A stretch of DNA of 33,009 nt, from the NCBI RefSeq assembly GCF_001039355.2, contig NW_019776079.1:1237888-1270896 (forward strand), written 5' to 3'. Positions 1 to 13,000 of this stretch are shown here, in pieces; positions within the stretch are counted from its first letter, which is position 1; the number at the start of each line of letters is the position of its first letter. A model generated the notes under the pieces. That model ran no database searches. It was given only the letters and a program-made list of their open reading frames with translations, and was not told the origin of the DNA. The position numbers and the translations under genes are program-made. This DNA is from Lingula anatina (taxonomy: Eukaryota; Brachiopoda; Lingulata; Lingulida; Lingulidae).

Positions 1-978
1 GTTGAGATGTAGAGAGGGTTTGTTCTAGTAAGAGAAAGCTATGGAACAAAGATAGAGATCTTTCAATGCATTTTAACTATATGAACTCTTGTGTTACGTA
101 TCTTGAACTTTGTATTACGTAAGTAGGGTCAGGCGTTAGTGGTATAGGTATGATATTTTCCTTCTATAGTATGGAAGGTGTTTTGATCTGCTAGATCGCG
201 TCCTATTTGGCTTCCATTCAAAATTTTGTCCCAGAAAGAAACGGAATTGAATGTCAGCTGACTGGGGTGTTTTGAGCGCATCAAAACAACCGCGCACCAG
301 ATGCTCTAAGAGTTTCACTGTTTATTCGGCAATACTAAATAAATTGTTTGTAGCGGTTTTTACAGTATTTAGATACAGTAGATGAACGCTTGGTCTTCGT
401 AGGCATGCAGTACCACCAAGACTCTTGAAACAAAGACACTTTCTTTTATCACAAGTCCTACTTTTTCCAAAGTAGTTCCCTCCATTGCTCATATCTATCA
501 GAACATGTTTCTTAAATAATAATTCTGAATTTCGAAAGAACAGTCGTATAATTTTATGTAAGCATAAGCTTAAATTGTTGTAGAACATTTATGTAAGTGT
601 TTCACATCACAAACAATTAAGTTTTAAAATGAGCATAAGTAAAGCTCAGTGCTGCAAAGTAGTTTTTAAAACGTGAATTGAATTGTATCAAATTTGCTTC
701 GTTTTCTCATCGTTATAGTGACAGTAATAACAAAATGATTATTAATGACACTTGCATCAGAGTCTGAGGTTTAGTAAGGAAAAGAGATAATATAATCAGA
801 TAGCTAAATCCTTTTGAGCGGCAGCGACATCGTTTTGAGCGGCAATTTCAAGAAAGTGTCCGACAGAACTTGAATTAATCTCTTTGCATTAACTTCTTTT
901 ATTTCGTTTGATCCCTCTCATTTATGCCTTCTACTTTTCAAGTGGGAGTAATTAACTTTGATTGTGAATTTATTCCAG
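1..978. other. Upstream region or intron before the first visible exon
   Basis: I see no convincing coding exon here. The first visible exon of the apolipophorin gene starts with two bases of a split codon, so at least one exon with the start codon and signal peptide must lie further 5'. I found no ATG followed by a hydrophobic stretch and a GT donor in the right phase in this stretch. Two minus-strand open frames (136-318 and 322-588) resemble no family I know. A 12-base direct repeat (ttttgagcggca) occurs twice near 812-845, 21 bases apart. An ATG at 924 is in frame with exon 1 but gives no signal peptide. Confidence 0.5.
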
Positions 979-1029
979 TTCCCATGCGACGAGAGGTTCA
1001 GACCACTTGTGCAAGATCTTGCAGAGAGG
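979..1029 (+). CDS. apolpp: Apolipophorin exon 1 (first visible), N-terminal Cys motif
   Basis: It follows the acceptor tattccag and ends before gtgagt. It enters with two bases of a split codon and leaves in phase 1. It encodes TTCARSC, the paired-cysteine segment found shortly after the signal peptide in apolipophorins and apoB. The frame joins perfectly to the next exon. As a 51-base exon it is too short to identify alone; the joined frame and the Cys motif support it. Confidence 0.8.
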
Positions 1030-4000
1030 GTGAGTATTACGTTATGTTTCTACACAAAGGGTTATTGCCTAGCTGATGGGCTCCAGCTAATTTACTAACT
1101 CGTATAAAGTTACGTCACGGGATTAATTCTATGAGCGTGTGTTTAATTAAACACAATTACGTTGTACTTACACGGCGCCTCAGTTCCTTCACGTTGCTAA
1201 GATGTTTCCGCGGTTGTCTTACGCGCAATTATCTGAGCGTTGGGTCCAAAGTTCACTGTTACTGATTAGATGAGTGGACAAAACTGAGCTGAGTGCCTGG
1301 ATACCACTTATGTATCCTGACCTTAGGACTCATCAGTAAAAAGGATGATACGCGTTCGTCAATCATTAAAAAGAGTTTTCCGAGTTGTGATTAACTTATT
1401 CGCATAATCGTGTTAAATACACATTACTATCTTTAAGTAAGTTACTTTGATTAGTTATCAGAAAATTAAATACTTTTATCTTTTCTAAAGTAATGGTTCC
1501 TCCCTTTTCAAATATAGTTAATACTTACTGACATCTGTATCTGGAAATCTATTAAAAAGTACTTTAAACAAGAACAATAACATAAAAAATAACGATTTTA
1601 AAATGTATGGTCCAACATATATTAAATGATTATGTAAAATAAACGTGTGGCTGAAACAGTTTCGCTCTGAAGAGAGAGAACTATTAAGTTGTGTCATTTA
1701 TAAATTTGCATGATTTGAAATGTAAAGCGAAGAAAATATTTAAACGGTTGTTGTAACTTGTTTACAGATTTGAACAAATTCAAGTATGAGACGAGAAAGA
1801 CATATCAGTTCAGCTACGAAGCTGACACAACGACTCAAATCCAAGGGTCGATGGAAGAACAATCCGGCCTGCATGCCAAGGCTACGGTGGAAATTGAAGT
1901 TTTGGACAAGTGCGAGATGGTGCTCAAGGTAAAGATTGATCTCAAGATGTGCTAGTTGTGATTATTGTGTTGGATTGTGCTCTGCACTATCTTCTCTAAC
2001 ACAATGAATTCGACATTCTTTCTTACTTTATGCTTCATAAACAAATAATATTTTACTTCAATCTTATTTGAAATATGACAAAGATTTGTTGATTTAGAAA
2101 GTAATAAACAGATTGGACATTTTTGTACTTAAAGGTGAATCAGGTTCGTCTGGAACAATCCGATCCCACAAATTTCCACTCAAGAACTCCGATCACTGAT
2201 GACCGCTTTGCCCGTTTGGTCGAGGCCAACCCCCTGAGGTTTGCCTTCCAGGACGGTGAGGTGGAGAGCCTGTGTCCAGTAGAGGGAGAGGATGTGAAAG
2301 CCCTGAACTTCAAGAGGGGTATTCTGTCCGCCTTCCAGAACACTATGGACGAATTTGAGAAGGGCAAGACCACGAAAGAGGTAGGAAAAATTACCTTTTT
2401 ACAGCGTTAAATATTTTTAAGTATTAATGAAGATAAATATGTCGTATTATTGTATGTTATAACCTCGTCATGACTGAACTAATTAAATTTTCTACCACAT
2501 TGCTATGAACGGAAGTAACTGTTCCGTTTGGCGAATGAAGTTTCTTAGAAAAGACCTTTCCTTCTCTCATTGCACGCCCTTATTATGACACTTTTAAAGT
2601 GACCTTATGAACAAAAAGTAACCTGGCTACTGAGCTAACAAGTCTTTGTTAACTAAAAGGCGGATATGGGTTGGACATCCCGTGTTTCGAGGTCCATCAT
2701 ATGAATTTATGGCCGTTAAATAATAAGAAAATGTGTGCGGCTGGAACCTATCACCGTTAAAAGCCATACGTTGAAACTTTCCTAGTGTTATAAGGGCGTC
2801 GGGTGTTTGCCATTGAAAAGTAATTGAAGTAACAGTTGTCATGACGCGAAGTCGATTAAAGCACTCGGAAACCATTCACAATAACAAATGCCCGTGGTGC
2901 AATATGTCAATTTATTTTACGTGAAAATATGCAGACGTATTTTGTTATTCATGATAATAGAAAATTTGCATCAAATACCAAAATTAGATTCTGGCATTTC
3001 GATGAGATTATTTGATGGTTTCTTGCATTTAAAAAAATGTAGTCTGTAATGAATACTATTTTTGTCTGGGATATTGTTTGTGCAATCAGTACAATGTTGC
3101 ATTCAGTTGCAATAACGAAGACACAAACAAATAAAGTAAGATGTACAGGGGCGGATCCAGAGATATTTTCTGACAGTGTTCCCAATTATCTTTGTTCATC
3201 CATCCTCCTTTTCTGACCGTCTTCCGACAAAAAAAAAATTAGATACCCGTCATTGTAAAGTTGAAAACCTGACCGTCTTCTGGAAGACCCAGAAGACGGC
3301 CTCAATCCGCCCCTGATGTATTAACTGCTTTATTTCATGCGTATAACTAGTGACCCCGAAACGTAAGATGTTAAAAATTTGATCACCGAAACCTGCTTAA
3401 AATATAAATTGCTAAGGCCAATTACTTCAGCATATATTGAAACATTAGAAACTGTTAAGATAAGTAATTTCAGCACAAGGTATAAAAATTAGTCTTGAAT
3501 TTAAATTGCTTTTTCATTTCAGGCTGACATCGCTGGCAATTGCAATACCGTCTACAGCTTGACCAGCAAGGGCTGGAGTACGTTCACCATTAACAAGACC
3601 AAGGATATCCTGGGCTGCACTGACCGCCATGGTCATCTGTCTTCCGTCCAGGCCACTGACTACAAGGCTTCGTCTGTAAGTAACGTCCATAGATTTGATA
3701 GTTAATGCACAAGATGTGCATTTTCGACAAATTAGCTTACAGGACAAAAACCAATTTCAAATCATTGTTTGTTACTTTGTCAGGAAATTTCGATATTGGG
3801 AGGGATATTATCCAACGCATCGGAAATGATGTATCTCGTTATATGTATTTTCAATACGCCCGGCCTATTCCCATTTCCATTAAAATTTCATGTATTCGGA
3901 GAGAAAAATAAAAGGTCCCAACTCCGAACATTATCATTATATGAAGTTATGTACTCCAGTTACTATCCCACGCCCTGAAATAGACCGTTTCCCAGCCACC

Positions 4001-7000
4001 TGTCAAGTTATGTCGTCATAGTAGAGGTCAAACATACTTATTTAATGAATGTGAGAATATTACTCGTTTCCCCAGCCGCGTACTGACGCATACATTAGAG
4101 CAACTTAAATTAAAAAAAATTCATACGTGATACATAGGCCTGAAGAATTTTGTCTGGAGAATTTTGACTAGCACACGCGAGACTAGACTGACTAGCACTG
4201 GTAGAATGTTAGGATTTGTGCGTTCAAATTTGTTGTAATACTAATATCCAGACCAGTGGAATGTGGGCTATGAACTCTAAAACTAATCATGCTGCAGGAC
4301 ACCGTTGTCTCAGGAACTTGACATTTTCGGCCTTAATCTGTTACATGCAAACGTATCAAATAAAACTTATCTGCCTTTTCGCTATTATCAAAATTTAATC
4401 ACTGTTATACAAAAAGTGTATCTGTCCAGATTAAATTGTGATTGATACGCACATTTGTCCGATTTTATGGAGAATTATTTTTACAAGTATATTTTAAGAT
4501 TGTGCATCTCACGACTATTTGTTTTTATTGTAATTTGCAACTTTTTAAGTTGCAAATAAATACATATTATTATGTACAGACACAGATGTGTCTGTACATA
4601 TTGCCATCACCTGCGTCTGTCGTCGCCGATGCCGATGCCGATGCCGTCGCCGATGCCGTGCACTTTCCTTGTAAACACGATAAGTGGAGGACAGTTTTAC
4701 TTTTTGGCTTTATATTTACAGAGCTGATGAATATTCATAAAACGCAGGTCAAGTTCGAAAATCAGCATGATAGGGCCATTATTGTAGAAGTTATGCTGTT
4801 TTTTCTTTTTTCAGCATATATGCAACCCTGTAAACACATTTAAAGGAAATCCGTTAGGCCTGTTGTCATGAAACTCACAGGAGTAATCAATCTTACTAAA
4901 ACGCAGGTCAAGTTCATAAATCGGCATGATCGGGCCACTATTTTAGTAGTTATGCTGTTTTTTCATTTTTCAGCATATATGCAACACTGTAAACACAATA
5001 TAAGAAAAACAGATAGGCCAATTGTCATTAAACTCACAGGAGTGGGCAATCTTACTAAAACACAGGTTGAGTTCGAAAATCAGCATAATTGGGCCATTAT
5101 TTTAGAAGTTATGCTGTTTTTTCACATTTCCTCAAATTCAACTCTTAGGCATATTAACAGTCTCATTATTGAACTAATAAGATACATAAAAGTGTTTGTT
5201 TGACATTTCCTGCATGTTTACAACATTGTTAGTTGATTATGTAAAAATGATGGTAAACTTGTTATCATGTATTGTGTAATAAAGTGTCAAAAATGGAAAT
5301 AAACTCATATCATTGCAGTTTGTCAGATTCAATCATTCACTTTGTTCAGAATCTCAGAATGGAGGAAAATGGACATTTAACACTGTTCTTTTGATATTTT
5401 CCCCATCTCATCAATTTTCTTAGTTGATCATAAAAAAATTGCAGTAAACTGTTTATTTTGTTTTATGTTTAAATAGTGTTAAAAATGGAAATAAACCCAT
5501 TTCAGAACAGTGCTGTCTTGTTCATTTTTCAGCATATATGCAACACTGTAAACACAATATAAGAAAAACAGATAGGCCAATTGTCATTAAACTCACAGGA
5601 GTGGNAAAATAAAAGGTCCCAACTCCGAACATTATCATTATATGAAGTTATGTACTCCAGTTACTATCCCACGCCCTGAAATAGACCGTTTCCCAGCCAC
5701 CTGTCAAGTTATGTCGTCATAGTAGAGGTCAAACATACTTATTTAATGAATGTGAGAATATTACTCGTTTCCCCAGCCGCGTACTGACGCATACATTAGA
5801 GCAACTTAAATTAAAAAAAATTCATACGTGATACATAGGCCTGAAGAATTTTGTCTGGAGAATTTTGACTAGCACACGCGAGACCAGACTGACTAGCACT
5901 GGTAGAATGTTAGGATTTGTGCGTTCAAATTTGTTGTAATACTAATATCCAGACCAGTGGAATGTGGGCTATGAACTCTAAAACTAATCATGCTGCAGGA
6001 CACCGTTGTCTCAGGAACTTGACATTTTCGGCCTTAATCTGTTACATGCAAACGTATCAAATAAAACTTATCTGCCTTTTCGCTATTATCAAAATTTAAT
6101 CACTGTTATACAAAAAGTGTATCTGTCCAGATTAAATTGTGATTGATACGCACATTTGTCCGATTTTATGGATAATTATTTTTACAAGTATATTTTAAGA
6201 TTGTGCATCTCACGACTATTTGTTTTTATTGTAATTTGCAACTTTTTAAGTTGCAAATAAATACATATTATTATTATTATTATCAATTCTGTAGGAAATC
6301 CAATCTATGCCCCTGATGAAGACATGGCACTCTTGTGAACAAGAAATCCACACTAGTGGCCGCCTTGGCAAGACCAGCTGTATCGAGAAGCACGTGTTCC
6401 GCCCCTTCTCTAAGTTTGAGAGCGGCGCTGTGACCGTCACCAGCTCTAAGCTGGAGTACGTTACCGACAGATATGGCGTGTCCTCTGCACCCGGTAAGTA
6501 AGATTAGGGAATGGTGCATTGAATGTAAAAATGAATGATGCTAAGTATTTCATATTTAAGTAATTAATTTTTTTTTACTTAATGGTATGAATTCCTACTT
6601 GAATTGAAAATAACCTACTTACGAAATACTTAAAAATTTCAGAGTATGCCCGTCGCACCGACCTTCTCTTTGAGCACCAATTTGAGATGCCCGCCGGCAG
6701 CAGGGACAGTAGAGAGGCCGAAACCACTTTCTCTACAATCTGCCAGAAGAGTGAGGAGGAGATCAAGCCTGAAGTCGCCCAGCTGTTCGCCCAGCTCGTC
6801 TACAACCTCCGTGAGTTGGATGAAGCCACCCTCCGTAGAGTGTGGGGCAGACTTGACTCCATCTGCAGCTCCAACACCGACAGAGCAAAGTAAGAACACG
6901 ATTCATTTCTTGGGGAATTTTTGAGGAAGTAAGAAATGTAATAGAAGTTCATATTAAAATAATAATAATAAAACGAACATTTGCTGGAATCTCGACCTTT

Positions 7001-10000
7001 TGTCTTGTTTGACTTTTTCTTCGAACAATGAAATTGAAATAGAATTTATCATATTTATTCACTAATGAATCCTTTATTTTACAGGAAATTTTTCATCGAC
7101 GCCATGGTAGCCGTGGGTAGCTCTGGATCTGTGCAAGCAATGCAGAAATTGATCGCTAACAACGAAGTGAAAGGCTTGACCGCAGAGATGTGGCTCACGT
7201 CCCTCGCCTTCATTCAGCAACCTACCAAGGAAATGCTTGTTGCACTTAAGGTACATTTTTGACCTCTTTTGGCGCTCGAGAATTGAGATTTTAGGAAATA
7301 TCGCCAGAGAATTGATTTAAAACCGCGAAGCAGAAATGGAAGAGACTGTTTACATTACAGCTTAACCGTCATTAATTTTCTTGCCTTACTTGCAAAGATT
7401 TAATTCATACTCTTGCATTTAAATATTGAAAGACACGCCGTTAATATTTTCATTCAATATTTCAGCCTCTGTTGGAAGGTTCCGCTACCTCCCGCAAGGC
7501 TTTCCTGTCCATTTCTACCCTGGTTCACTCCTACTGCCTTAGCAACGCCCAATGCAGCGAGGAGACGGCCGTCATGGACATCTTGAGGATCTTCGAGACT
7601 AGCCTGGGACGCGACTGCAGTGGCGACCGCGAAAAGACTCTGATGGCCCTGAAGGCACTTGGAAACACAGGAATCCTCACCAAGGCCATCCCTACCCTGC
7701 AACGCTGCTTCCAGAGCAAAAATCTTGATATGGAGATCAGAACTGAAGCAACCAAGGCTTTCCGTCGAATGCCATGCGGTGCTGATGTAAGTTAAAAACT
7801 GCTGTTAACTATAAAAAATTCAGCACAGCCGTTAAAATTCATAACATTGTAACTATCAGTATAAAAACAATATTGTCCTGCAAGAACAGAAGTTCACTAT
7901 TTTAATTAAGCGTTATTCAACGAGCGATTTTAAATGCTGTAACATTTAAATTGGATTGGAAAGTTTAAAACAGTAAATTCACTTGTTTAGCGCGATGGCT
8001 TGTTGGAGACTTTCAAGACCACCACAGAAGAGACAGAAATCCGCATTGCTTCCTTCTTGGCTCTGATGAAATGCCCAACTGACATGATCATCCGTGACGT
8101 TAAGGAGACTTTGGAGAAGGAGGAGGTTAACCAGGTCGGCTCTTTCGTCTGGACCTACCTGACCAACCTGATGGAGACCGGTTCCCTTTACAAGCAGGAG
8201 ATCCGCAAGATCCTTGAAGATGAGACCCTGAAGAAGGAATTCAACCTAGACATGAGAAAATTCTCCCGCAACATCGAGAAGTCTTTCTTCTTCGAGATGC
8301 TGAATGCTGGTGCCACCGCTGAGAGCAATCTGATCTGGTCTCCCAAGTCTTACATCCCCCGCTCCGGTATGTTCAACCTGACCGTTGACTTGTTCGGCAA
8401 GTCCATGAACCTCCTGGAACTGGACGGCCGCGTGGAGGGTATGGAATACATGCTGGAAAACTTCTTCGGACCCAATGGTTATTTCCAGGACAATGCCGTC
8501 AGTGACTTGCTCAAGCGCAACAGAGGCTCTCTGAAGAACACCGTGAGCGTGCTTGGAAACACCGTAAGTTGATTACATGGATATTTAGGGAGTGATCGTT
8601 TAAATTTTAAGGGTAAATGATTATTTATTGTTAAGTGTTATATTTATCGATATTTGTTTTGTGTGATATTTGCTTTAAATAAGTGAAAAAATCCTAACCC
8701 CTCGATAAACATTTCTTTGCTATCTATATTATATTTATTTATTCAGTTTGAAGCAGAAGCTGAAGATGAACTGAAGGGCAGTATGTCACTGAAGATTTTC
8801 GGCAACGAAATCCGCTACATGGACTTGGCCAACTTGAAGACCATGAACTTCAACTTCCTTGAGATCCTTCAGAAACTGGCACAAGAACACAACTATGACT
8901 ACACCACCAGCATGATGTTTTTGGACAGCACCATGAACATCCCAACCATCGTCGGTTTCCCACTGAAGCTCAGCGTCAACGGTACAGCTACCGTCAACGT
9001 CCAGATCGGTGGCAAGATGGACCTGCGTCAGCTTGGCACATCCCCACGTGGAATGAACATTGATGGACACATCAAGCCAAGGTAATGAGTATTCTAATGT
9101 TGCATTTCAATAATTCTATCTAAGGTTTTGCTGTCAGTTTCGTCAAAAGGTTGGGTGTCTTTAAATGCTGAATTGTATATGGCGATTTGGATTTTTGAAA
9201 ATATGATCACTGAGTGGACCATTTGAATTGAATAAATGAAATGGTTTTCTTTCTTCATTTAGCGGTGCTATTGAGATCTCAAGCATGATGTCTGTCGAGG
9301 CTATATCTGCTCGTGCTGGTGTGAAGATGGTTAATACTTTGTCCAGCAGCGCAGTCGTCCAGGGCAAGATGCAGATCCAGGACGGTCGCGTCTTCGTCAC
9401 AAACATCGATATGCCAAGAGACCAGATCGATTTGTTTGACTTGAAGTGAGTATCTTGTGTATGAACAGAGGATATTTCATCATTCTAACCAACGACGTGT
9501 GTTGACAATACTCGCCAAGCTTTTGGAAATGTAAACTAGGTCTTACAGTAGTCTCTTCCCAGCGGGCAAATTATGTTGTTTAACGTTGAAACAACGTTGA
9601 ACCATGACGTTGAAAAGACATTGAATGAACGTTGGATTTGAAAGTTGTGTCAACCTCAGATAACAACGTTGTACCAACGTCAGAAAACAATGTTATATCA
9701 ACCCCACCCAGCGGGAAATTTGGATGTTTTTAGCAGTAGGACATGTTTGATGGCTAAATATATGTAGGGTTTAAATGTATGTTCTTTTAGTTAAAATTTC
9801 CAAGGTTTAGATTAATATATATATATATATATATATATAACACATGGTCACAGCCACCTCAACCTGTCTATCTATAACAGGTTACCAAGGACTGTTAACT
9901 ACGTCTCATTAACAGCAACTTATTCACACTAGTGTTAGCTGACCTTGCAAACAATTTAGTTTATTGGAATGTATTTCTGAATAACAAGTGAAGAAAATTC

Positions 10001-13000
10001 ACTAGTTAACTAAAGACACAAAACAACTGTCACTTTTACTTTAAAACCATTTTGTTATTATTTTGATTAATTTAGTTACAGTATTGATAAACAAAGTATC
10101 TCGTTTTCAATAATTAATATTTTAAATTACAATCCATAACTGCAAGGTTGTGTCATTGACCAAAATACAACGTTGAGTCAACGTGGCTGGATCAACGTTG
10201 ATTCAACTTTGAATTTAGGTAGGTCAACGGCAATTCAACGTATCAACCTGTTTTCAACGTTGATCCAACGCAACTATGCCTGCTGGGTTACTGTCTCATT
10301 TATTTTGAATTGTTTTGTTATATTTTTAGCTTTCTCGCCGTGAATTTTGAATGATATATTAATGAATGAAAAAAGTATAAGTAGATTGATGGCTCTTACC
10401 GCACAAACGCAAGAGTTAAGTTATTTATTACTTGAAAATTGTTTTGTTTTAGAACCAAATTCTTTGTCGTCTCCCTTGACTCTGAGCGTGAGCAGAGAAT
10501 GATCACTGATGACCGCATTGAGCAGGAAAGGTGCACAGGCAAAACACTGGAGAAGGCCCTTGGCATTCAGCTCTGCGGCAAACTCTCCCTCCCCAACGCA
10601 TTGGCGAAGAGTGATGCTCCATTCTTCCCTCTCACCGGCCCCATGAATGTGAAGGTTGCTCTGAACAAGAAGGACACTATGACTGGCTACCAGTTTTTGG
10701 CATCTTACGAACTGCCCAAAGTAGGTTCCGTAGATTAGTGCCGCTAAACGATACATTTTTTTTACCTGTTCAAGTGTTAATTCAAAATAAAGGTAACCAA
10801 TTAATAAGAAGTTGGGAAGAAAAGGGCTATCTACCCCCGGAACTTGTAATTTAAGAAAAAATAAAAACAATCGCCCTAGGGTTATATACAGCTAAATATT
10901 ACATGGTCTTACTTGTTAAAAAGTCATCAGAAACTATCTAATTGCTTAAAATTTTCCCTCAGGTTCACAAGGGAGGCCAGAGAATCACCAACTTCAAATC
11001 CAAAGTTTCGTTCAACACCCCAGGGTCTAGAATCAACCGTGAGATCTCAGCTGAACTCGCTTTACTCCGCTCTGAGCTGGCTGCCAGTTTGGTGATGAAG
11101 TCTCCATGGAAGACCATTGGCATGAATACCGATTTCACCAACCGCGCCAACTTGAAGCGCATGGTGTCACGTATGACCATCGATGAGGTACAATACTCAA
11201 TGACATCCGAGCTGAAGATTGAGAAATATCCAAGAAGGATCAAGTACACACCAAGTGTTGAAATCGTCATTCCAAACCGTGATGAGATCACCTTGGAAGG
11301 TGGTATGGAATACGTCAGAGGCAAGAAGTTAGAGGGAGAGGCCAAATTGCTTAACCTTCTTACTGAGCCAGTGACGTTCAAGAGTAAGTGCCAATTATTT
11401 GTCTTACCTTAAAATGTACAAACACAGTATGGTAGCATGCCATGCAGATTTAAAGTGAATTTAACAAAATCACACATTGGCTTTTTTAAATTGTGACTTT
11501 CGACTTTCCGCTTTATGTTAAGATCATTGCAATACGAAAGGCTTCCAATTATTTATTTGCAAGGAGTTCTGTATATTTTAAACCAATGAGCACGGAAGAA
11601 AAAGCAGCGTAAAATAATTTTGTATTACCATCTCATAACAAAGAGTCAAAAGTGCTTTGTACTTCTATCTCAAAAAAGTCAATAAGTCAACAGTGGAGTT
11701 ATACATTTTCACCTACATCTATCATTTCAGCCAAACTTGAGAAGACTGAGCGTCCCAAGCGCACCAGTTTAACCCACTATTTGGAGCTGAAGAGCACCCT
11801 CATCCACATGAAAACCACTGGCACCTACGACTCAAAGCCAAAAGCTCTGTCCTCCAGAGTAGACTTGCAGTACGCCCTGAGGAGCGCACCAACAGAAACT
11901 TTCGCTGTCCACGGAAAAATTAATGACAGAAGTGCTGCTGACCTTGCCGACTATAGTGCTGATCTGTAAGTAAAACGCCGGTTGGCTTTTTGAACTTTGA
12001 TCACATTAATATGTCGGTTGGCCCTTGGAACTCTGATCACAAAATATGGTTAACTGTATAACTTGAGGAGGAAATGTAAGGTTTTAAATAACATTTATAT
12101 AACAAAATTTAAATTCAATTACCTAGTCCTTAAGTGAGGAAGTAAAATTATAATTGATTTTTCAGGGCTTTTGAAAGTTCCCAGTTTTCTGACTACAACT
12201 TCCAAGTGAAATCCAATGGTAAGAAGGGAGCTAAGCATTTGTCCGGAGAGCTAGAATTCTCTTACGGCCGTGATACAACTGACGCCACTAGGAAGATTTC
12301 TATCACGCAGGACTTCAATGATGTCAGCAGAGGTGGCATGACCAACATGAACGGCAAAGTTACCTTAAAATTCCCGCTCATGGTACGTCTGATGTCTTTC
12401 TTCCTGCAGCTGACACCAGTGTTCTGATATGTGATATTAATATACTGTTTTAAGAACATAGGTAAAATGTTAAAGAAATAAAAAATGTAATATGTTACCA
12501 ATAGATACAATAGTAAATGGTATAACTGTACATATATTGACACAACTAATCAGAAATAAGGTGAAGAAATATCATACGGGAAAATGATAATTGAGATTGT
12601 TTATCTATGAGCTTGATATCTATGTACAGAAAGTGTACAGTTATGTTAGAGTTTTGTTTAGATATGACCTTTCTGACTAGAGGCTTTCTTTAATTTACAG
12701 CGTGTCGACAGTGAAGCTAGCTTCAACCACAAGCACAACATGAACACTCTAAACACAAATGCTGTTGCTAAATATAACAACAAAGAGGCTAGAGCTTCCT
12801 TGAACCTGGAGAGAGAGATGGAGGGACAACTGAAACTGAAAGGTGATGCCAACTTGCGTTTACCAACCCGTCATATGCGCCTGTATGCTGATGTAGATGA
12901 GAAGAGCCAGGGCGAGTTCCACAGCAAGATGATTGGTCAGTGGGATTTCGGTAAGAAAGCTGAAATGACCTCCCTGTATGAGCGCAAAGGACGCCTCAAC

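Larger units (their letters stand above)
3676..6294 (+). other. Intron 4, repeat-rich and containing an assembly junction
   Basis: The longest intron of the gene (2,619 bases as given). It contains a 669-bp near-identical direct repeat (3905-4573 and 5606-6274), a single N at 5605, a palindrome, a GCCGAT hexamer run and a 159-bp tandem repeat. The acceptor of exon 5 lies only 20 bases beyond the second 669-bp copy, just behind an ATT microsatellite. The small open frames here are repeat-derived. Confidence 0.85.
9446..10452 (+). other. Intron 11
   Basis: 1,007 bases, donor gtgagt and acceptor gttttag. Most of it is the MITE-like element at 9558-10287. No exon-like sequence is seen outside it. 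Confidence 0.8.

Noticed and set aside
136-588. Two minus-strand open frames of 60 and 88 residues
   Set aside because: No recognisable family, no splice or start context, and low-complexity AT-rich surroundings. Probably chance, although an old mobile-element remnant cannot be excluded.
2627-2875. Minus-strand open frame of 82 residues in intron 3
   Set aside because: No family resemblance and no splice or start context. It lies within an intron of the well-supported + strand gene.
4442-4843. 133-residue frame with an Ala-Asp repeat and the 159-bp unit
   Set aside because: Not accepted as a gene: the Ala-Asp part is a hexamer microsatellite, and no promoter, signal or splice support is visible. 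Its repeat part is kept as a finding.
4739-5604. Tandem repeats considered as a CRISPR-like array
   Set aside because: Units are contiguous 159-bp copies without unique spacers, in an intron of an animal gene.
4216-6099. Identical 60-residue open frames in both 669-bp copies
   Set aside because: They are identical because the DNA is duplicated. There is no family match, and they lie within an intron.
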